Shown in pieces: positions 8,630 to 17,930 of a DNA stretch of 61,995 nt. The notes below the pieces were generated by a model, which was not told the DNA's origin, made no database searches, and saw only the letters and a program-made list of their open reading frames with translations. Position 1 is the first letter of the stretch. The number at the start of each line of letters is the position of its first letter. Origin of the DNA: JBGTFE01 sp036403235 (GTDB lineage Bacteria; Acidobacteriota; Blastocatellia; Pyrinomonadales; Pyrinomonadaceae). The stretch is from positions 1 to 61,995 of the forward strand of contig DASWRI010000074.1 of assembly GCA_036403235.1 (NCBI GenBank), written 5' to 3'. Both the position numbers and the translations under genes were made by a program.

Positions 8630-11047
8630 TTATACGTCCAGATTTTTTACGTCGAGCGCGTTGTCTTCGATAAATTTACGGCGCGGCTCAACTTGGTCGC
8701 CCATTAAAATGGTGAAGATTTCATCGGTTTCGATGGCGTCTTCGATGCGAACCTGCAACAAAGTACGTTTTTCCGGATCCATCGTCGTTTCCCAGAGCTG
8801 TTCGGGATTCATTTCTCCGAGACCTTTGTAACGCTGAATCGACAAATCTTTTTTCGCCTGTCCGAGAACTCTTTCGAGCAGCTCCTCGCGCGTCTGGATT
8901 TCTTCCGAAGTTCCGTCTTCGCCCATCACGAACGGCGCAGGGAAAGTTTCTTCGAGCGTTCTTTTCAGCTCAATCGCCTTTTGAAATTCGACGTAGCTGG
9001 CCAAATCCCAATCGAAAAGAATCGTCTGACCGTTGGCGAAAGTGATTTCGATTTCCGAAAGGCCGTGCTCCTCGTCGGTCATCAACTCGGTTCGATAACC
9101 GGCGGCGGCGACTTTGCCTTCGACTTCGGCCATCAGCTCTTCCTGCTCGAAAACTTTTCTGAGCTTGACGCTTTTCGCCGTCAAAACTCCTTCTTTTCCG
9201 ACAAACGCATCGAGCAGAACGCGAAGCAGCTTATCGTCATTCATAAGGCGGCGGGCGAACCGTTCAAAATACCGCGTGAACTCGACCGTCTGCTCGAGCC
9301 CTTTCGAGATTTCGCGTCCTTCAAAAGTTTTGCCGTTAGCCGAAACGCTCAAATCATTGGTCGCCATCCGCATCATATAACGAAACATCTGCTTTTCGTC
9401 CTTGATGTATTCTTCTTTTTTGCCGCGCTTTACTTTGAACAGCGGCGGCTGCGCGATATAGATGTTGCCGGCTTCGATAAGCTCCGGCATCTGTCGATAA
9501 AAGAACGTTAAAAGCAGCGTTCTGATATGCGAACCGTCAACGTCGGCGTCGGTCATAATCGCGATTTTGTGATAGCGGAGTTTTTCCAAATCGAAATCGT
9601 CTTTGCCGATTCCCGTTCCGAGCGCGGTAATCAAAGCCTTGATTTCGCCGTGTCCGAGCATCTTATCGAAACGCGCTTTTTCGACGTTCAGGATTTTACC
9701 CTTTAACGGCAGAACAGCCTGATTTTTCCGGTCGCGGCCCTGTTTCGCGCTGCCGCCCGCCGAATCGCCTTCGACCAGATAAATTTCCGAAAGCGCCGGG
9801 TCTTTTTCCTGACAGTCAGCCAACTTTCCGGGCAGTGTCGAAGTTCCCAGAGCGCTTTTACGGACGATTTCGCGGGCCTTTCGCGCCGCTTCTCGGGCGC
9901 GTGCGGCATCGACAGCCTTTCCGACGATTTTTTTCGCCACAATCGGATTCTGCTCGAAAAATTCGCCGAGCTTTTCGTTCAGAAAAGATTCGACCGGGCC
10001 TTTGACCGGCGAATTCAATTTGCCTTTCGTCTGTCCTTCAAACTGCGGCTGCGGGATTTTGACCGAGATAATCGCGACCAGACCTTCGCGCACGTCGTCG
10101 CCGGAAAGCGCGGTTTTGAAATTTTTCGTCAAACCCGAGCTTTCGGCGTAGGCGTTAATCGTGCGCGTAATCGCGCCGCGAAAACCCGACAGGTGCGTTC
10201 CGCCGTCGACCGTATTGATGTTGTTGGCAAACGAGAAAATCTTTTCGTCGTAGCTGTCGTTGTACTGCATCGAAATTTCGATTGAAAGGTCGTCGTTGAC
10301 GACTTCAAAATAAAGCGGTTCGTCGTGAAGCGGCGATTTGTTTTTGTTCAAATGTTTGACGAACTCGGCAATTCCGCCTTTGTAATAAAATTCGTGCGAT
10401 TTTTCTTCTTCTTCGCGCTCGTCTTTGATAAAAATGCGGATGCCTTTGTTCAAAAACGCTTTTTCGCGCAGACGTTCCGATAATTTATCAAAACTGTAAA
10501 GCGTCGTTTCAAAAATGCTCGAATCGGGCTTGAAAGTGATTTTTGTGCCGCGTTTCGTCGTTTTTCCGGTTTGCTTGAGCGGCGCAACCGGAATTCCGGC
10601 GCGATATTCCTGCTCGTGCGTTTTGCCGTCGCTCCAGATTTCGAGCTTTAACCATTCGCTCAGAAAGTTGACGCAGGAGACGCCGACGCCGTGCAGTCCG
10701 CCGGAAACTTTGTAGGAATTTGAATCGAATTTTCCGCCCGCATGCAGAATTGTCATGACGACTTCCGCCGCCGAACGTCCTTCTTCCTTGTGAATTCCGG
10801 TCGGGATTCCGCGCCCGTTATCGATGACCGTAATCGAATCGTCCATATGAATCGCGACTTCAATCGTGTCGCAGTAACCGGCCAGCGCTTCGTCAACCGA
10901 ATTATCCACAACTTCATAAACAAGGTGATGAAGACCGATTTCACTCGTCGAGCCGATATACATTGCCGGACGCTTGCGAACCGCGTCGCGTCCTTCCAAA
11001 ACCGTAATCGAATCCGCATTGTAAGTTTGTTCTTTTGATTTAGCCAA
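8630..11047 (-). CDS. gyrB: DNA gyrase subunit B
   Basis: 805 residues, the long form with an insert in the C-terminal half, like the E. coli enzyme. Seen: GHKL ATPase motifs EVVDNSVDEAL and DNGRGIPTG, HAGGKFD, GLHGVG, the TOPRIM motif EGDSAGGSA and the metal-binding DADVDGSH, and the C-terminal QRYKGLGEMNPEQL. With GyrA it introduces negative supercoils. It lies 106 bp downstream of recF on the same strand, the common recF-gyrB order of many replication-origin regions, but dnaA and dnaN are not here. Confidence 0.98.
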   Translation of the reverse strand: MAKSKEQTYNADSITVLEGRDAVRKRPAMYIGSTSEIGLHHLVYEVVDNSVDEALAGYCDTIEVAIHMDDSITVIDNGRGIPTGIHKEEGRSAAEVVMTILHAGGKFDSNSYKVSGGLHGVGVSCVNFLSEWLKLEIWSDGKTHEQEYRAGIPVAPLKQTGKTTKRGTKITFKPDSSIFETTLYSFDKLSERLREKAFLNKGIRIFIKDEREEEEKSHEFYYKGGIAEFVKHLNKNKSPLHDEPLYFEVVNDDLSIEISMQYNDSYDEKIFSFANNINTVDGGTHLSGFRGAITRTINAYAESSGLTKNFKTALSGDDVREGLVAIISVKIPQPQFEGQTKGKLNSPVKGPVESFLNEKLGEFFEQNPIVAKKIVGKAVDAARAREAARKAREIVRKSALGTSTLPGKLADCQEKDPALSEIYLVEGDSAGGSAKQGRDRKNQAVLPLKGKILNVEKARFDKMLGHGEIKALITALGTGIGKDDFDLEKLRYHKIAIMTDADVDGSHIRTLLLTFFYRQMPELIEAGNIYIAQPPLFKVKRGKKEEYIKDEKQMFRYMMRMATNDLSVSANGKTFEGREISKGLEQTVEFTRYFERFARRLMNDDKLLRVLLDAFVGKEGVLTAKSVKLRKVFEQEELMAEVEGKVAAAGYRTELMTDEEHGLSEIEITFANGQTILFDWDLASYVEFQKAIELKRTLEETFPAPFVMGEDGTSEEIQTREELLERVLGQAKKDLSIQRYKGLGEMNPEQLWETTMDPEKRTLLQVRIEDAIETDEIFTILMGDQVEPRRKFIEDNALDVKNLDV

Positions 11048-11153
11048 TTTTAATATTCCTCTATCTGAAATTTTACTCTTAAAAGTAACCTAAATTATAC
11101 CATTTTTTTGCAAATAAAAACAGCCGAAAAAGCCAATAAAAATCTGTTTTTTA

Positions 11154-12251
11154 TTATGTTTTGACCGCGCCGTTTTCGATTGTAAAAATTTGCGCGTTTT
11201 CTTGAAATCTTTCGATGAAACTTTCCTTTGAAGTCGTTACAAAAGTTTGCGTTTTATCACTCAAAAATTCGAGCAGCTGACCGATGCGTTTGTAGTCGAG
11301 TTCGGCGTCGATGTCGTCGAGCAGAAAAAGCGGATATTCCTGATTTTGCAGGTGATAGACCGAAAGATTCGCTAATTGCAGAATTAAGAGCGCGCTTCTT
11401 TGCTGGCCGGACGAGCCGAATTTTCGCAAGTCGTGCCCGTCGAACAAAATATCCAAATCGTCGCGGTGCGTGCCGATAAGCGCGTGACCGCTGGCGAGCT
11501 CGGCCTGGACGCGAATTTTCAATCTTTCTTCGAGCAGCGCGGCGTAATCGGACAAATCGCCCTTACCTTCGAGCGAGGACGCGTATCGAATCGTGATTTC
11601 CTCTCTGCCGAACAGCTTTTTTTCCAGAACTTCGTTAAGGCGTTCGACAAAGCGAATCCGCGCTTTGTGAATTCGCGCCGCCAGAGCGATTAGCTGTTCG
11701 TTCCACGGTTCGAGCAGCTGCGCAACCTTTTCGAGCGAAAATCCGTTTTCCTGAGCCGATTGCAGAAGCGAATTTTTCTGGCGGACGACGCGATTGTAAT
11801 CGGTTAGAGTCTGCACAAACGGCGGATAAATCGAAACGATTCCGCCGTCGAGAAATTTGCGTCGCGCGTCCGGGTTTCCGCGAACGATTTCAAGCTCGTC
11901 CGAATTGAAAACGACGGCGTGCAGCTGTCCTAAAAACCGCGTAACACTTTCTTTTTTATTATTTACGCTTAAAGTTTTCGTGTTGCCCTGCAAAGCGACC
12001 TGCAAAACGCGGTCGATGTGCTCGCCCTGATGAACTTTTCCGCGCACGATGGCCAAATCTTCTTCGAACTTTATCGTTTCCTGAAGACGCGCGGTCTTAA
12101 ATGATTTGGTTGTCGCGAGCAGATAAATCGCTTCGAGCCAGTTGGTTTTGCCCTGACCGTTTTCGCCGAAAATTATATTCAAATTTTTGCCGCAATTGAT
12201 GTTCCCGTGAAGATTGCGGAAATTCTGCGCTTCGAGAGCTTCAAGCAACAT
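11154..12251 (-). CDS. recF: DNA replication and repair protein RecF
   Basis: 365 residues, the usual length. Walker A GENGQGKT is at 29-36, the signature FGSSGQQRSALL is near 283, and Walker B LFLLDDIDAELD follows. RecF recognises gap junctions and loads RecA with RecOR. Its start is divergent from the erythromycin-esterase-family gene across 121 bp. gyrB follows on the same strand. Confidence 0.97.
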   Translation of the reverse strand: MLLEALEAQNFRNLHGNINCGKNLNIIFGENGQGKTNWLEAIYLLATTKSFKTARLQETIKFEEDLAIVRGKVHQGEHIDRVLQVALQGNTKTLSVNNKKESVTRFLGQLHAVVFNSDELEIVRGNPDARRKFLDGGIVSIYPPFVQTLTDYNRVVRQKNSLLQSAQENGFSLEKVAQLLEPWNEQLIALAARIHKARIRFVERLNEVLEKKLFGREEITIRYASSLEGKGDLSDYAALLEERLKIRVQAELASGHALIGTHRDDLDILFDGHDLRKFGSSGQQRSALLILQLANLSVYHLQNQEYPLFLLDDIDAELDYKRIGQLLEFLSDKTQTFVTTSKESFIERFQENAQIFTIENGAVKT

Positions 12252-12372
12252 ACATCTATTTTACCACAAAACCGGATTTTAGAGCGCTTTTGTCGGCAAT
12301 ATTACAAAAGAAAAAGGCGGCGAATTTTATAATTTATTTGCTTTGTTTTTTTTAAAAAGTACAATAAAGAAA

Positions 12373-13698
12373 ATGAGCGTTCTGGCTGAAAAAATCCGCG
12401 AGAAAGCAATCGAATTCGACGGCACGAGCGACGTGTCGGACGAAATCCTGAATTTGGTCGGCGATGCCGATTTCGTTCTGCTCGGCGAAGCGTCGCACGG
12501 AACGCACGAGTTTTACAAATATCGCGCCGAAATCACGAAAAGGTTAATCGAGGAAAAAAATTTTGCGGCCGTCGCCGTCGAGGCCGATTTTCCCGACGCC
12601 TACCGCGTCAATCGATACGTTCGCGGTTTCGGGAACGATAAAACGGCAGACCAAGCGCTTTCGGATTTTGAGCGTTTTCCGCTCTGGATGTGGCGCAACC
12701 GCGACATGCTGGATTTTGTCGGCTGGCTTCGTGCGCACAACGAAAAACTGAAAATCGACGACAAAATCGGGTTTTACGGTCTCGATTTATACAGTCTTCA
12801 CGCCTCGATGAAATCGGTTCTCGAATATCTAGATAAAGTCGACCCCGAAGCGGCGCGGCGGGCGCGTCATCGCTATTCGTGTTTTGACCATTACGGCGAA
12901 GACGCGCAGCACTACGGCTACGCGGCCAATTATAATCTGGAAAATTCGTGCGAAAAGGAAGTTATCAACCAATTGATTGAGCTCCGTCGCCGCGCCGCCG
13001 AATATGCCAACCGGGACGGCTTCGTCGCCCGCGACGAATATTTTTTCGCCGAGCAAAACGCGCGGCTCGTAAAAAACGCCGAAGAATATTACCGCGAGAT
13101 GTTTCGCGGGCGCGTATCTTCCTGGAATCTGCGCGACCGGCACATGGCGGAAACTCTGAGCGCGCTCGCCGCGCATCTCGAAACGCAGAATCAAAAGGCG
13201 AAAGTCGTCGTCTGGGAACATAATTCTCATCTGGGCGACGCCCGCGCCACCGATATGGGCGCGCGCGGCGAATGGAACGTCGGCCAGCTGGTGCGCGAAA
13301 AATACGCCAAACAAGCGATTTTAATCGGATTTACGACTTACACGGGAACGGTGACGGCGACTTCAAACTGGGACGAGCAGGCGCAATTGAAGCGCGTGCG
13401 TCCGGGAATAAAAAACAGCTACGAGCTGCTCTTTCACGAAACCGGCCTGCCGCAATTCTTTTTAAATTTACAAAATTCGGAAACAAAAGAGATGCTTGCG
13501 CGCCCGCGCCTCGAACGCGCCATCGGCGTCATTTACCGGCCGGAAACCGAGCGCGTCAGCCATTATTTCGACGCTTATCTCTCGGAACAATTCGACGGCG
13601 TGATTCATTTTGACGAAACGCGCGCCGTCGAGCCGCTCGACAAAACCGCGAGCTGGACGCACGAGGACGCGCCGGAAACTTTCCCCGAAGGTTTGTAA
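12373..13698 (+). CDS. Erythromycin-esterase-family protein
   Basis: 441 residues from the ATG at 12373 (an upstream in-frame TTG at 12343 is less likely). Seen: the family motif LLGEASHGTHEFYKYRA with its conserved Glu and His pair, VAVEADFPDAYRVN, and a later WEHNSHLGD with the second conserved His. Members include macrolide esterases, but most environmental ones have no proven substrate; this one lacks a signal peptide. Resistance should not be inferred. It is single, and is followed by word palindrome P3. Confidence 0.88.
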   Translation: MSVLAEKIREKAIEFDGTSDVSDEILNLVGDADFVLLGEASHGTHEFYKYRAEITKRLIEEKNFAAVAVEADFPDAYRVNRYVRGFGNDKTADQALSDFERFPLWMWRNRDMLDFVGWLRAHNEKLKIDDKIGFYGLDLYSLHASMKSVLEYLDKVDPEAARRARHRYSCFDHYGEDAQHYGYAANYNLENSCEKEVINQLIELRRRAAEYANRDGFVARDEYFFAEQNARLVKNAEEYYREMFRGRVSSWNLRDRHMAETLSALAAHLETQNQKAKVVVWEHNSHLGDARATDMGARGEWNVGQLVREKYAKQAILIGFTTYTGTVTATSNWDEQAQLKRVRPGIKNSYELLFHETGLPQFFLNLQNSETKEMLARPRLERAIGVIYRPETERVSHYFDAYLSEQFDGVIHFDETRAVEPLDKTASWTHEDAPETFPEGL

Positions 13699-13710
13699 GG
13701 AAGAAGATTT

Positions 13711-13814
13711 TTCACCACGGAGACATTGAGATAAGAAAAAGAAATAAATATCCTGTAAATCGAAGTCCATCCTGTTTGAATTTCTCTGTGCTACCTGTGT
13801 TCTTCGGTGGTGCA
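13711..13814. repeat. Word palindrome P3, homologous to P2
   Basis: The arms TTCACCACGGAGACATTGAG and TGTGTTCTTCGGTGGTG are roughly complementary. The centre holds ATCCTGTAAATC and GTCCATCCTGT, shared with P2. It occupies most of the 270 bp spacer 13699-13968. No gene is seen in that spacer. Confidence 0.65.
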
Positions 13815-13968
13815 AATCCAATCAAATAAGCTGCAACCAAAATGACCGCGAAAGCAACTAAATTCTTTCGCAATTTTGCTGGAAACAAATCCCCTTTAAA
13901 AATCTGGTTTAAATAGCGCCCGAAATTTTCGGAGCCGAAATCCCAAACTTTTCTTTTAAGAAAAAATA

Positions 13969-14466
13969 ATGAAAAATTTAGCCGTTTTATTTTTAATTTT
14001 AATCTTTTCGTGTGTCGCCTTCGCTCAGAAAAAAGCGTTTGCGGAAAATTTCAGCGCAGTTGCGATGGACGGGCAGACGGTCGAATTGAGCAGTCTGAGA
14101 GGCAAAGTCGTCATCATTTCGTTCTGGACGACGCGCTGCCCGATTTGCCACGAGGAAATTCCGAAACTTAATCAATTAGCGGCGCAGTATAAAAATAAAA
14201 ACGTGGTTTTTCTCGGCCTGACGACCGACAACGAAGAGAAAGTGGCGTCTTACGTCAAGAAAAATCCGTTCAATTTCAATCTTGTCCCGAACAGTTTCGG
14301 GATTCTTTTGAAATACGCCGAAAAAGACCGCGCGGGCAATATTTTGATGGGCTATCCGGCGCATTTCGTCATCAATCAGGAAGGCGAAATCGAGCTCAGA
14401 ACAAGCGGTTTTGATAAGACAGCAAAACTCGATTCGGAGATAAACCGGCTTTTGGCGTCGAAATAA
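13969..14466 (+). CDS. TlpA-like secreted thioredoxin-fold protein
   Basis: 165 residues. A signal peptide (1-20, ending AFAQ) precedes a redoxin domain with active site TTRCPIC (C57, C60) and the downstream cis-Pro region near GYPAHFVI. Such proteins reduce or oxidise disulfides in the periplasm, often for cytochrome c maturation or defence against oxidants. A paralogue follows 59 bp downstream. Confidence 0.87.
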   Translation: MKNLAVLFLILIFSCVAFAQKKAFAENFSAVAMDGQTVELSSLRGKVVIISFWTTRCPICHEEIPKLNQLAAQYKNKNVVFLGLTTDNEEKVASYVKKNPFNFNLVPNSFGILLKYAEKDRAGNILMGYPAHFVINQEGEIELRTSGFDKTAKLDSEINRLLASK

Positions 14467-14525
14467 AAATTTGAAATTTTCGCCGAAACCTTGACTCTCT
14501 GAAAATTAAATATTACAAAAGCACA

Positions 14526-15068
14526 ATGAGAAAAATTTTCGTTGTGCTTTTCGCTTTTTCGGCGATTTTTATATTTACTTTTTCGATTTTCGGACAAAAG
14601 AAAACGGACGAAAAACAGCTCGCGCCGACTTTCAGCTCGGTCACGCTCGACAATAAAGCTTTTAACACGGCCGATTTTAAAGGCAAAATCGTCGTGCTCA
14701 ATCTATGGTTTATCAGCTGCCCGAACTGCATCGAGGAAATAAAGCTTCTAAACAACGTCGTCGACGAATACAAAAACAATAAAGACGTCGTGTTTCTGGG
14801 ACTTGCGACTGACAAAAAGCCGGATTTGGAAAAGTTTCTGAAGAAAAATCCGTTCAGCTATCAGATTGTCCCGAACGCCTCGCAGATTATGCTTTTCAAA
14901 TTCGGCGAGCGGCAGAAAAACGGCGAATATTTCCTGCCCTTTCCGACGCACGTCGTGATTGACCGCGAAGGCCGGCTGGTTCTCAAAGTCGAAGGCGTCA
15001 AAGGCGTCGAAGCGGTCAAAAATGAATTAAAAAAACAGCTCGAAACAAAACAAACGAAAACGAAATAG
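14526..15068 (+). CDS. TlpA-like secreted thioredoxin-fold protein, second copy
   Basis: 180 residues. A signal peptide (1-23) is followed by a redoxin domain with FISCPNC (C65, C68) and FPTHVVIDREG as the cis-Pro loop. It is about as divergent from its neighbour as separate family members would be, but the shared layout (VFLGL-TD, KKNPF-I/L-VPN) shows a tandem duplication. The two active-site dipeptides differ (PI versus PN), which tunes redox potential. It is followed by tRNA-Ser. Confidence 0.87.
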   Translation: MRKIFVVLFAFSAIFIFTFSIFGQKKTDEKQLAPTFSSVTLDNKAFNTADFKGKIVVLNLWFISCPNCIEEIKLLNNVVDEYKNNKDVVFLGLATDKKPDLEKFLKKNPFSYQIVPNASQIMLFKFGERQKNGEYFLPFPTHVVIDREGRLVLKVEGVKGVEAVKNELKKQLETKQTKTK

Positions 15069-15079
15069 CGCCGTTTGAT

Positions 15080-15109
15080 TTGTCTTTCAGGTCGCGTTTG
15101 CGTTATATT
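15080..15109 (+). promoter_or_regulatory. Probable promoter of tRNA-Ser
   Basis: TTGTCT at 15080-15085 and TATATT at 15104-15109, 18 bp spacer. The expected start, around 15116, is 13 bases before the mature tRNA. Confidence 0.5.
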
Positions 15110-15128
15110 TTCAATTCGCTTCAAATGC

Positions 15129-15214
15129 GGAGAGATAGCATAATTGGTAATGCAGTAGTCTTGAAAACTACCGCCCGTAAGGGCTTGCAGGTTCGAGTCC
15201 TGTTCTCTCCGCCA
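15129..15214 (+). tRNA. tRNA-Ser (UGA)
   Basis: 86 nt with encoded CCA and discriminator G. Acceptor GGAGAGA/TCTCTCC is perfect, the anticodon stem GTAGT/ACTAC surrounds CTTGAAA (anticodon TGA), and a long variable arm with GCCC-GTAA-GGGC marks it as type II. It reads UCA and related Ser codons. Confidence 0.95.
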
Positions 15215-15218
15215 CTTC

Positions 15219-15408
15219 GATTTAGATTTTGGATTTGTGATTTTTGTCGCAAATCCTTTTTCTTTTCCGTTTACAATAAAATTACAAAATTTTTATTGAT
15301 TTCCTGTCCGGTTTTCGTGTAGCCTTATGTAAAACTGAATGATGATTCATTCATAGGCGGTTTTTGGTTTTTGCAAAAATCCAAAATCGAATTTACAAAT
15401 CAAAAATC
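15219..15408. repeat. Word-repeat arms flanking the fadR-like regulatory region
   Basis: A left run (15219-15246, words GATTTTGGATTTG and GATTTTTG) and a right run (15374-15408, words CAAAAATCCAAAATCG and CAAATCAAAAATC) are complementary in word content. They enclose about 125 bp that contains the FadR-type box. The right arm runs up to the regulator's start codon. Confidence 0.5.
15336..15353. promoter_or_regulatory. FadR-type operator (TetR-family palindrome)
   Basis: TGAATGATGATTCATTCA has perfect 7 bp arms TGAATGA/TCATTCA around a 4-base spacer. From memory, the Bacillus TetR-type FadR box is TGAATGAMTANTCATTCA; 16 of 18 positions agree. It lies 59 bp upstream of the regulator's start codon and so is likely an autoregulatory site. 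Confidence 0.8.
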
Positions 15409-15411
15409 AAT

Positions 15412-16026
15412 ATGTCTCGTTCGACACGCACCAACGGTCAGGCCCGCGCCGCCATCATCGATAAACGCGAAGCCATTCTGCGCGCGGCGATAAAAGTTTT
15501 TGCCGGAAAAGGTTTTTTCAACTCGAAGGTCGCCGACATTGCCAGCGAGGCCGGAGTCGCCGACGGCACGGTTTATCTTTATTTCAAAGGCAAGGAAGAT
15601 ATTCTGCACTCGGTTTTCGACCGCGCGATGGAAGAATTTATCTCGGAAGGCAAGCGTGAAATCGCCGAAATCGCCGAAGCCGACGCGCGTCTGCGGCGAA
15701 TCGCCGAGCTTCATCTGGAAAGATTAGGCGCCGACCGCGACCTCGCGATTGTCTTTCAGGTCGAGCTGCGCGGCTCGACGAAATTTATGGAAGAATTTTC
15801 GGCGGCCGGCTTTGCCGAATATCTCGGAATTATTCATCAGGCGATTGCAGACGGGCAAAAAAGCGGTGTTTTCCGCAAAGATTTGAACGCGACCGTCTGT
15901 TCGAAAATTTTATACGGCGCGCTCGACGAAATGGTGACGAACTGGATTTTATCGAAAAAATCCTACCCGCTCGCGCCGATGGCGGAAGAAGTTTTGAAAG
16001 TATTTTTCGGCGGAACGAAGATTTGA
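15412..16026 (+). CDS. fadR: TetR-family regulator, FadR-like
   Basis: 204 residues from the ATG at 15412 (an in-frame TTG 48 bases upstream lies in the word repeat and was rejected). An N-terminal TetR helix-turn-helix (about 14-60) has ILRAAIKVFAGKGF, IASEAGVADGTVYLYFKGKEDIL; the C-terminal ligand-binding helices follow. It sits 37 bp before a long-chain acyl-CoA synthetase and next to a FadR-type box, so it probably represses fatty-acid degradation genes until acyl-CoA binds. The symbol is by analogy with the Bacillus regulator, not E. coli FadR. Confidence 0.85.
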   Translation: MSRSTRTNGQARAAIIDKREAILRAAIKVFAGKGFFNSKVADIASEAGVADGTVYLYFKGKEDILHSVFDRAMEEFISEGKREIAEIAEADARLRRIAELHLERLGADRDLAIVFQVELRGSTKFMEEFSAAGFAEYLGIIHQAIADGQKSGVFRKDLNATVCSKILYGALDEMVTNWILSKKSYPLAPMAEEVLKVFFGGTKI

Positions 16027-16063
16027 AAAGGAAAATAGACTGCGGGCTATTCTTCCCGAAATT

Positions 16064-17926
16064 ATGAACAGTCAGGTGAACAATGAAATCAGACGAAATG
16101 TGCAGAGAATCGCGCTCTTCGGCGACGAGCCGCGCACGCTGGCCGAACTGTTTATAAAAGCCGCGGAAAAACACAATCGCGCCGACGCTTTGAATTACAA
16201 AACAAGCGGCGAATGGAAAGCGATTTCTTCCGGCGAGATGATTTCGCGCGCCGAAAACATCGCGCTCGGACTTTATTCGCTCGGGCTTCGGAAAGGCGAC
16301 CGCGCGGCGATTTTAGCGGCCAATTCGCCCGAATGGACGCTGGCCGATGCGGGATGTCAGCTGGCGGGCGTCATCGACGTTCCGGTTTACACGACGCTCG
16401 CGCCGAATTCGATTTGTTACATCATCCGGGATTCGGGCGCGAAAGTGTTTTTTCTTCAGGACAAAGCGGCTTTCGAGCGTCTGAGTGAAGTTTTCCCGAA
16501 GTGCGAGTCTCTGGAAAAATTAGTTTTTTTCGATTTCAACGGCGTCGATGCGCCGAACGCTATGTCTTTGCGGGAACTGGAAAGCGCGGGCGAAAAGTTA
16601 AAACCGGCGAATCCCGATTTGATAAAAGATTTGACCGGCGCGATTGAACCCGGCGACGTGGCAACGCTGATTTACACGTCCGGCACGACGGGCGAGCCGA
16701 AAGGCGTGATGCTTTCGCACGCCAATCTGATTTCGAACATTATCGACGCGGGCGAAAAATATCAATTTTCGGAAAAGGACAGGCCGCTCTCGGTTTTGCC
16801 GCTTTCGCACGTTTTCGAGCGAACCGGAATGTATCTCTACATTTTGAACGGAATGTCGGTTTATTACGCCGAATCAATCGACAAAGTCGCGGACAATCTG
16901 CAGGAGCTGCGTCCGACGCTTTTTGTCGGCGTGCCGCGAATTTTCGAAAAAGTTTACGCCAAAGCAAAGCTCAAGGCCGGACAATCGAGCCGTTTGAAGG
17001 AAAAAATCTTCGATTGGGCGATTAACGTCGGCAAGGAATTCGCTTTGCGAACCGAGAAAAAACTGTCGATTCCGCGTCTTCTGGCGATAAAACACAGCAT
17101 CGCCGACAAACTAATTTTCTCGAAGCTGCGCGAATTTTTCGGCGGCCGCCTGCGTTTCTGCATAACGGGCGGCGCGGCGCTCTCGGACGACATCTGGCTG
17201 ATTTTTACCGGCGCCGGAATTTCGATTATGCAGGGCTACGGCTTGACCGAAACTTCGCCCGTAATTTCTTCAAACAATCCGATAGACGCGCGTCTGGGAA
17301 GCGTCGGAAAACCGATTCGCAACGTCGAGGTGCGCATCGCGGCGGACGGCGAAATCGAAGTTTTCGGGCCGAACGTAATGCTCGGCTATTACAACAAACC
17401 GGAAGCGACGCGCGACTCTTTCACCGAGGACGGTTGGTTTTTGACGGGCGACATCGGGCGGCTCGACCGTGATGGATTTTTGATTATCACCGACCGCAAA
17501 AAAGAGCTTTTTAAAACTTCGGGCGGAAAATACATCGCGCCTTCGCCGATTGAGCAGATGATAAAAGGCTCGCGTTTTGTCAGCCAGGTCGTGCTCGTCG
17601 GCAACGAGCGGAAATTTCCCGCCGCGCTGATTGTGCCGAATTTTGAACAGCTTGCCTCTTACGCGAAATTAAAAAATCTCGATTTAAAAACGCCGCCGGA
17701 ATTTTGCGCGAGCGAACGCATCAAAAATCTTTTCGAGCGGCAAATTGCCGAATTTACGAAAGATTTGGCGCAGTTTGAAAAAGTAAAGCGGATTGCTCTT
17801 TTAGAAAAAGAATTGACGGTCGAAGGCGGCGAGCTGACGCCGACCTTAAAAGTCAAACGCCGCGTCGTCGATGAAAAATACCGCGAGATTATCGAGAAAA
17901 TTTACGCCGAAGCGGAAAAAAAGTGA
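16064..17926 (+). CDS. fadD: Long-chain acyl-CoA synthetase (AMP-forming)
   Basis: 620 residues of the ANL superfamily, the FadD15/AMP-dependent type. Seen: P-loop YTSGTTGEPKGV, GYGLTETSPVIS, the TGD hinge in GWFLTGDIG, and the C-terminal KKELFKTSGGKY with the Lys-rich adenylation loop. It activates fatty acids with ATP and CoA for beta-oxidation or phospholipid recycling, probably membrane-associated. It is likely cotranscribed with the TetR gene and controlled by the box at 15336. Ends inside word palindrome P5. Confidence 0.95.
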   Translation: MNSQVNNEIRRNVQRIALFGDEPRTLAELFIKAAEKHNRADALNYKTSGEWKAISSGEMISRAENIALGLYSLGLRKGDRAAILAANSPEWTLADAGCQLAGVIDVPVYTTLAPNSICYIIRDSGAKVFFLQDKAAFERLSEVFPKCESLEKLVFFDFNGVDAPNAMSLRELESAGEKLKPANPDLIKDLTGAIEPGDVATLIYTSGTTGEPKGVMLSHANLISNIIDAGEKYQFSEKDRPLSVLPLSHVFERTGMYLYILNGMSVYYAESIDKVADNLQELRPTLFVGVPRIFEKVYAKAKLKAGQSSRLKEKIFDWAINVGKEFALRTEKKLSIPRLLAIKHSIADKLIFSKLREFFGGRLRFCITGGAALSDDIWLIFTGAGISIMQGYGLTETSPVISSNNPIDARLGSVGKPIRNVEVRIAADGEIEVFGPNVMLGYYNKPEATRDSFTEDGWFLTGDIGRLDRDGFLIITDRKKELFKTSGGKYIAPSPIEQMIKGSRFVSQVVLVGNERKFPAALIVPNFEQLASYAKLKNLDLKTPPEFCASERIKNLFERQIAEFTKDLAQFEKVKRIALLEKELTVEGGELTPTLKVKRRVVDEKYREIIEKIYAEAEKK

Positions 17927-17930
17927 GAAG

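Noticed and set aside
12373..13698. Macrolide-resistance gene
   Set aside because: The family includes many members without that activity, and there is no resistance or mobile-element context.
15364..15411. A longer start (TTG) for the TetR regulator
   Set aside because: The extra codons fall in the word repeat, and the regulator's core starts directly after the ATG at 15412.
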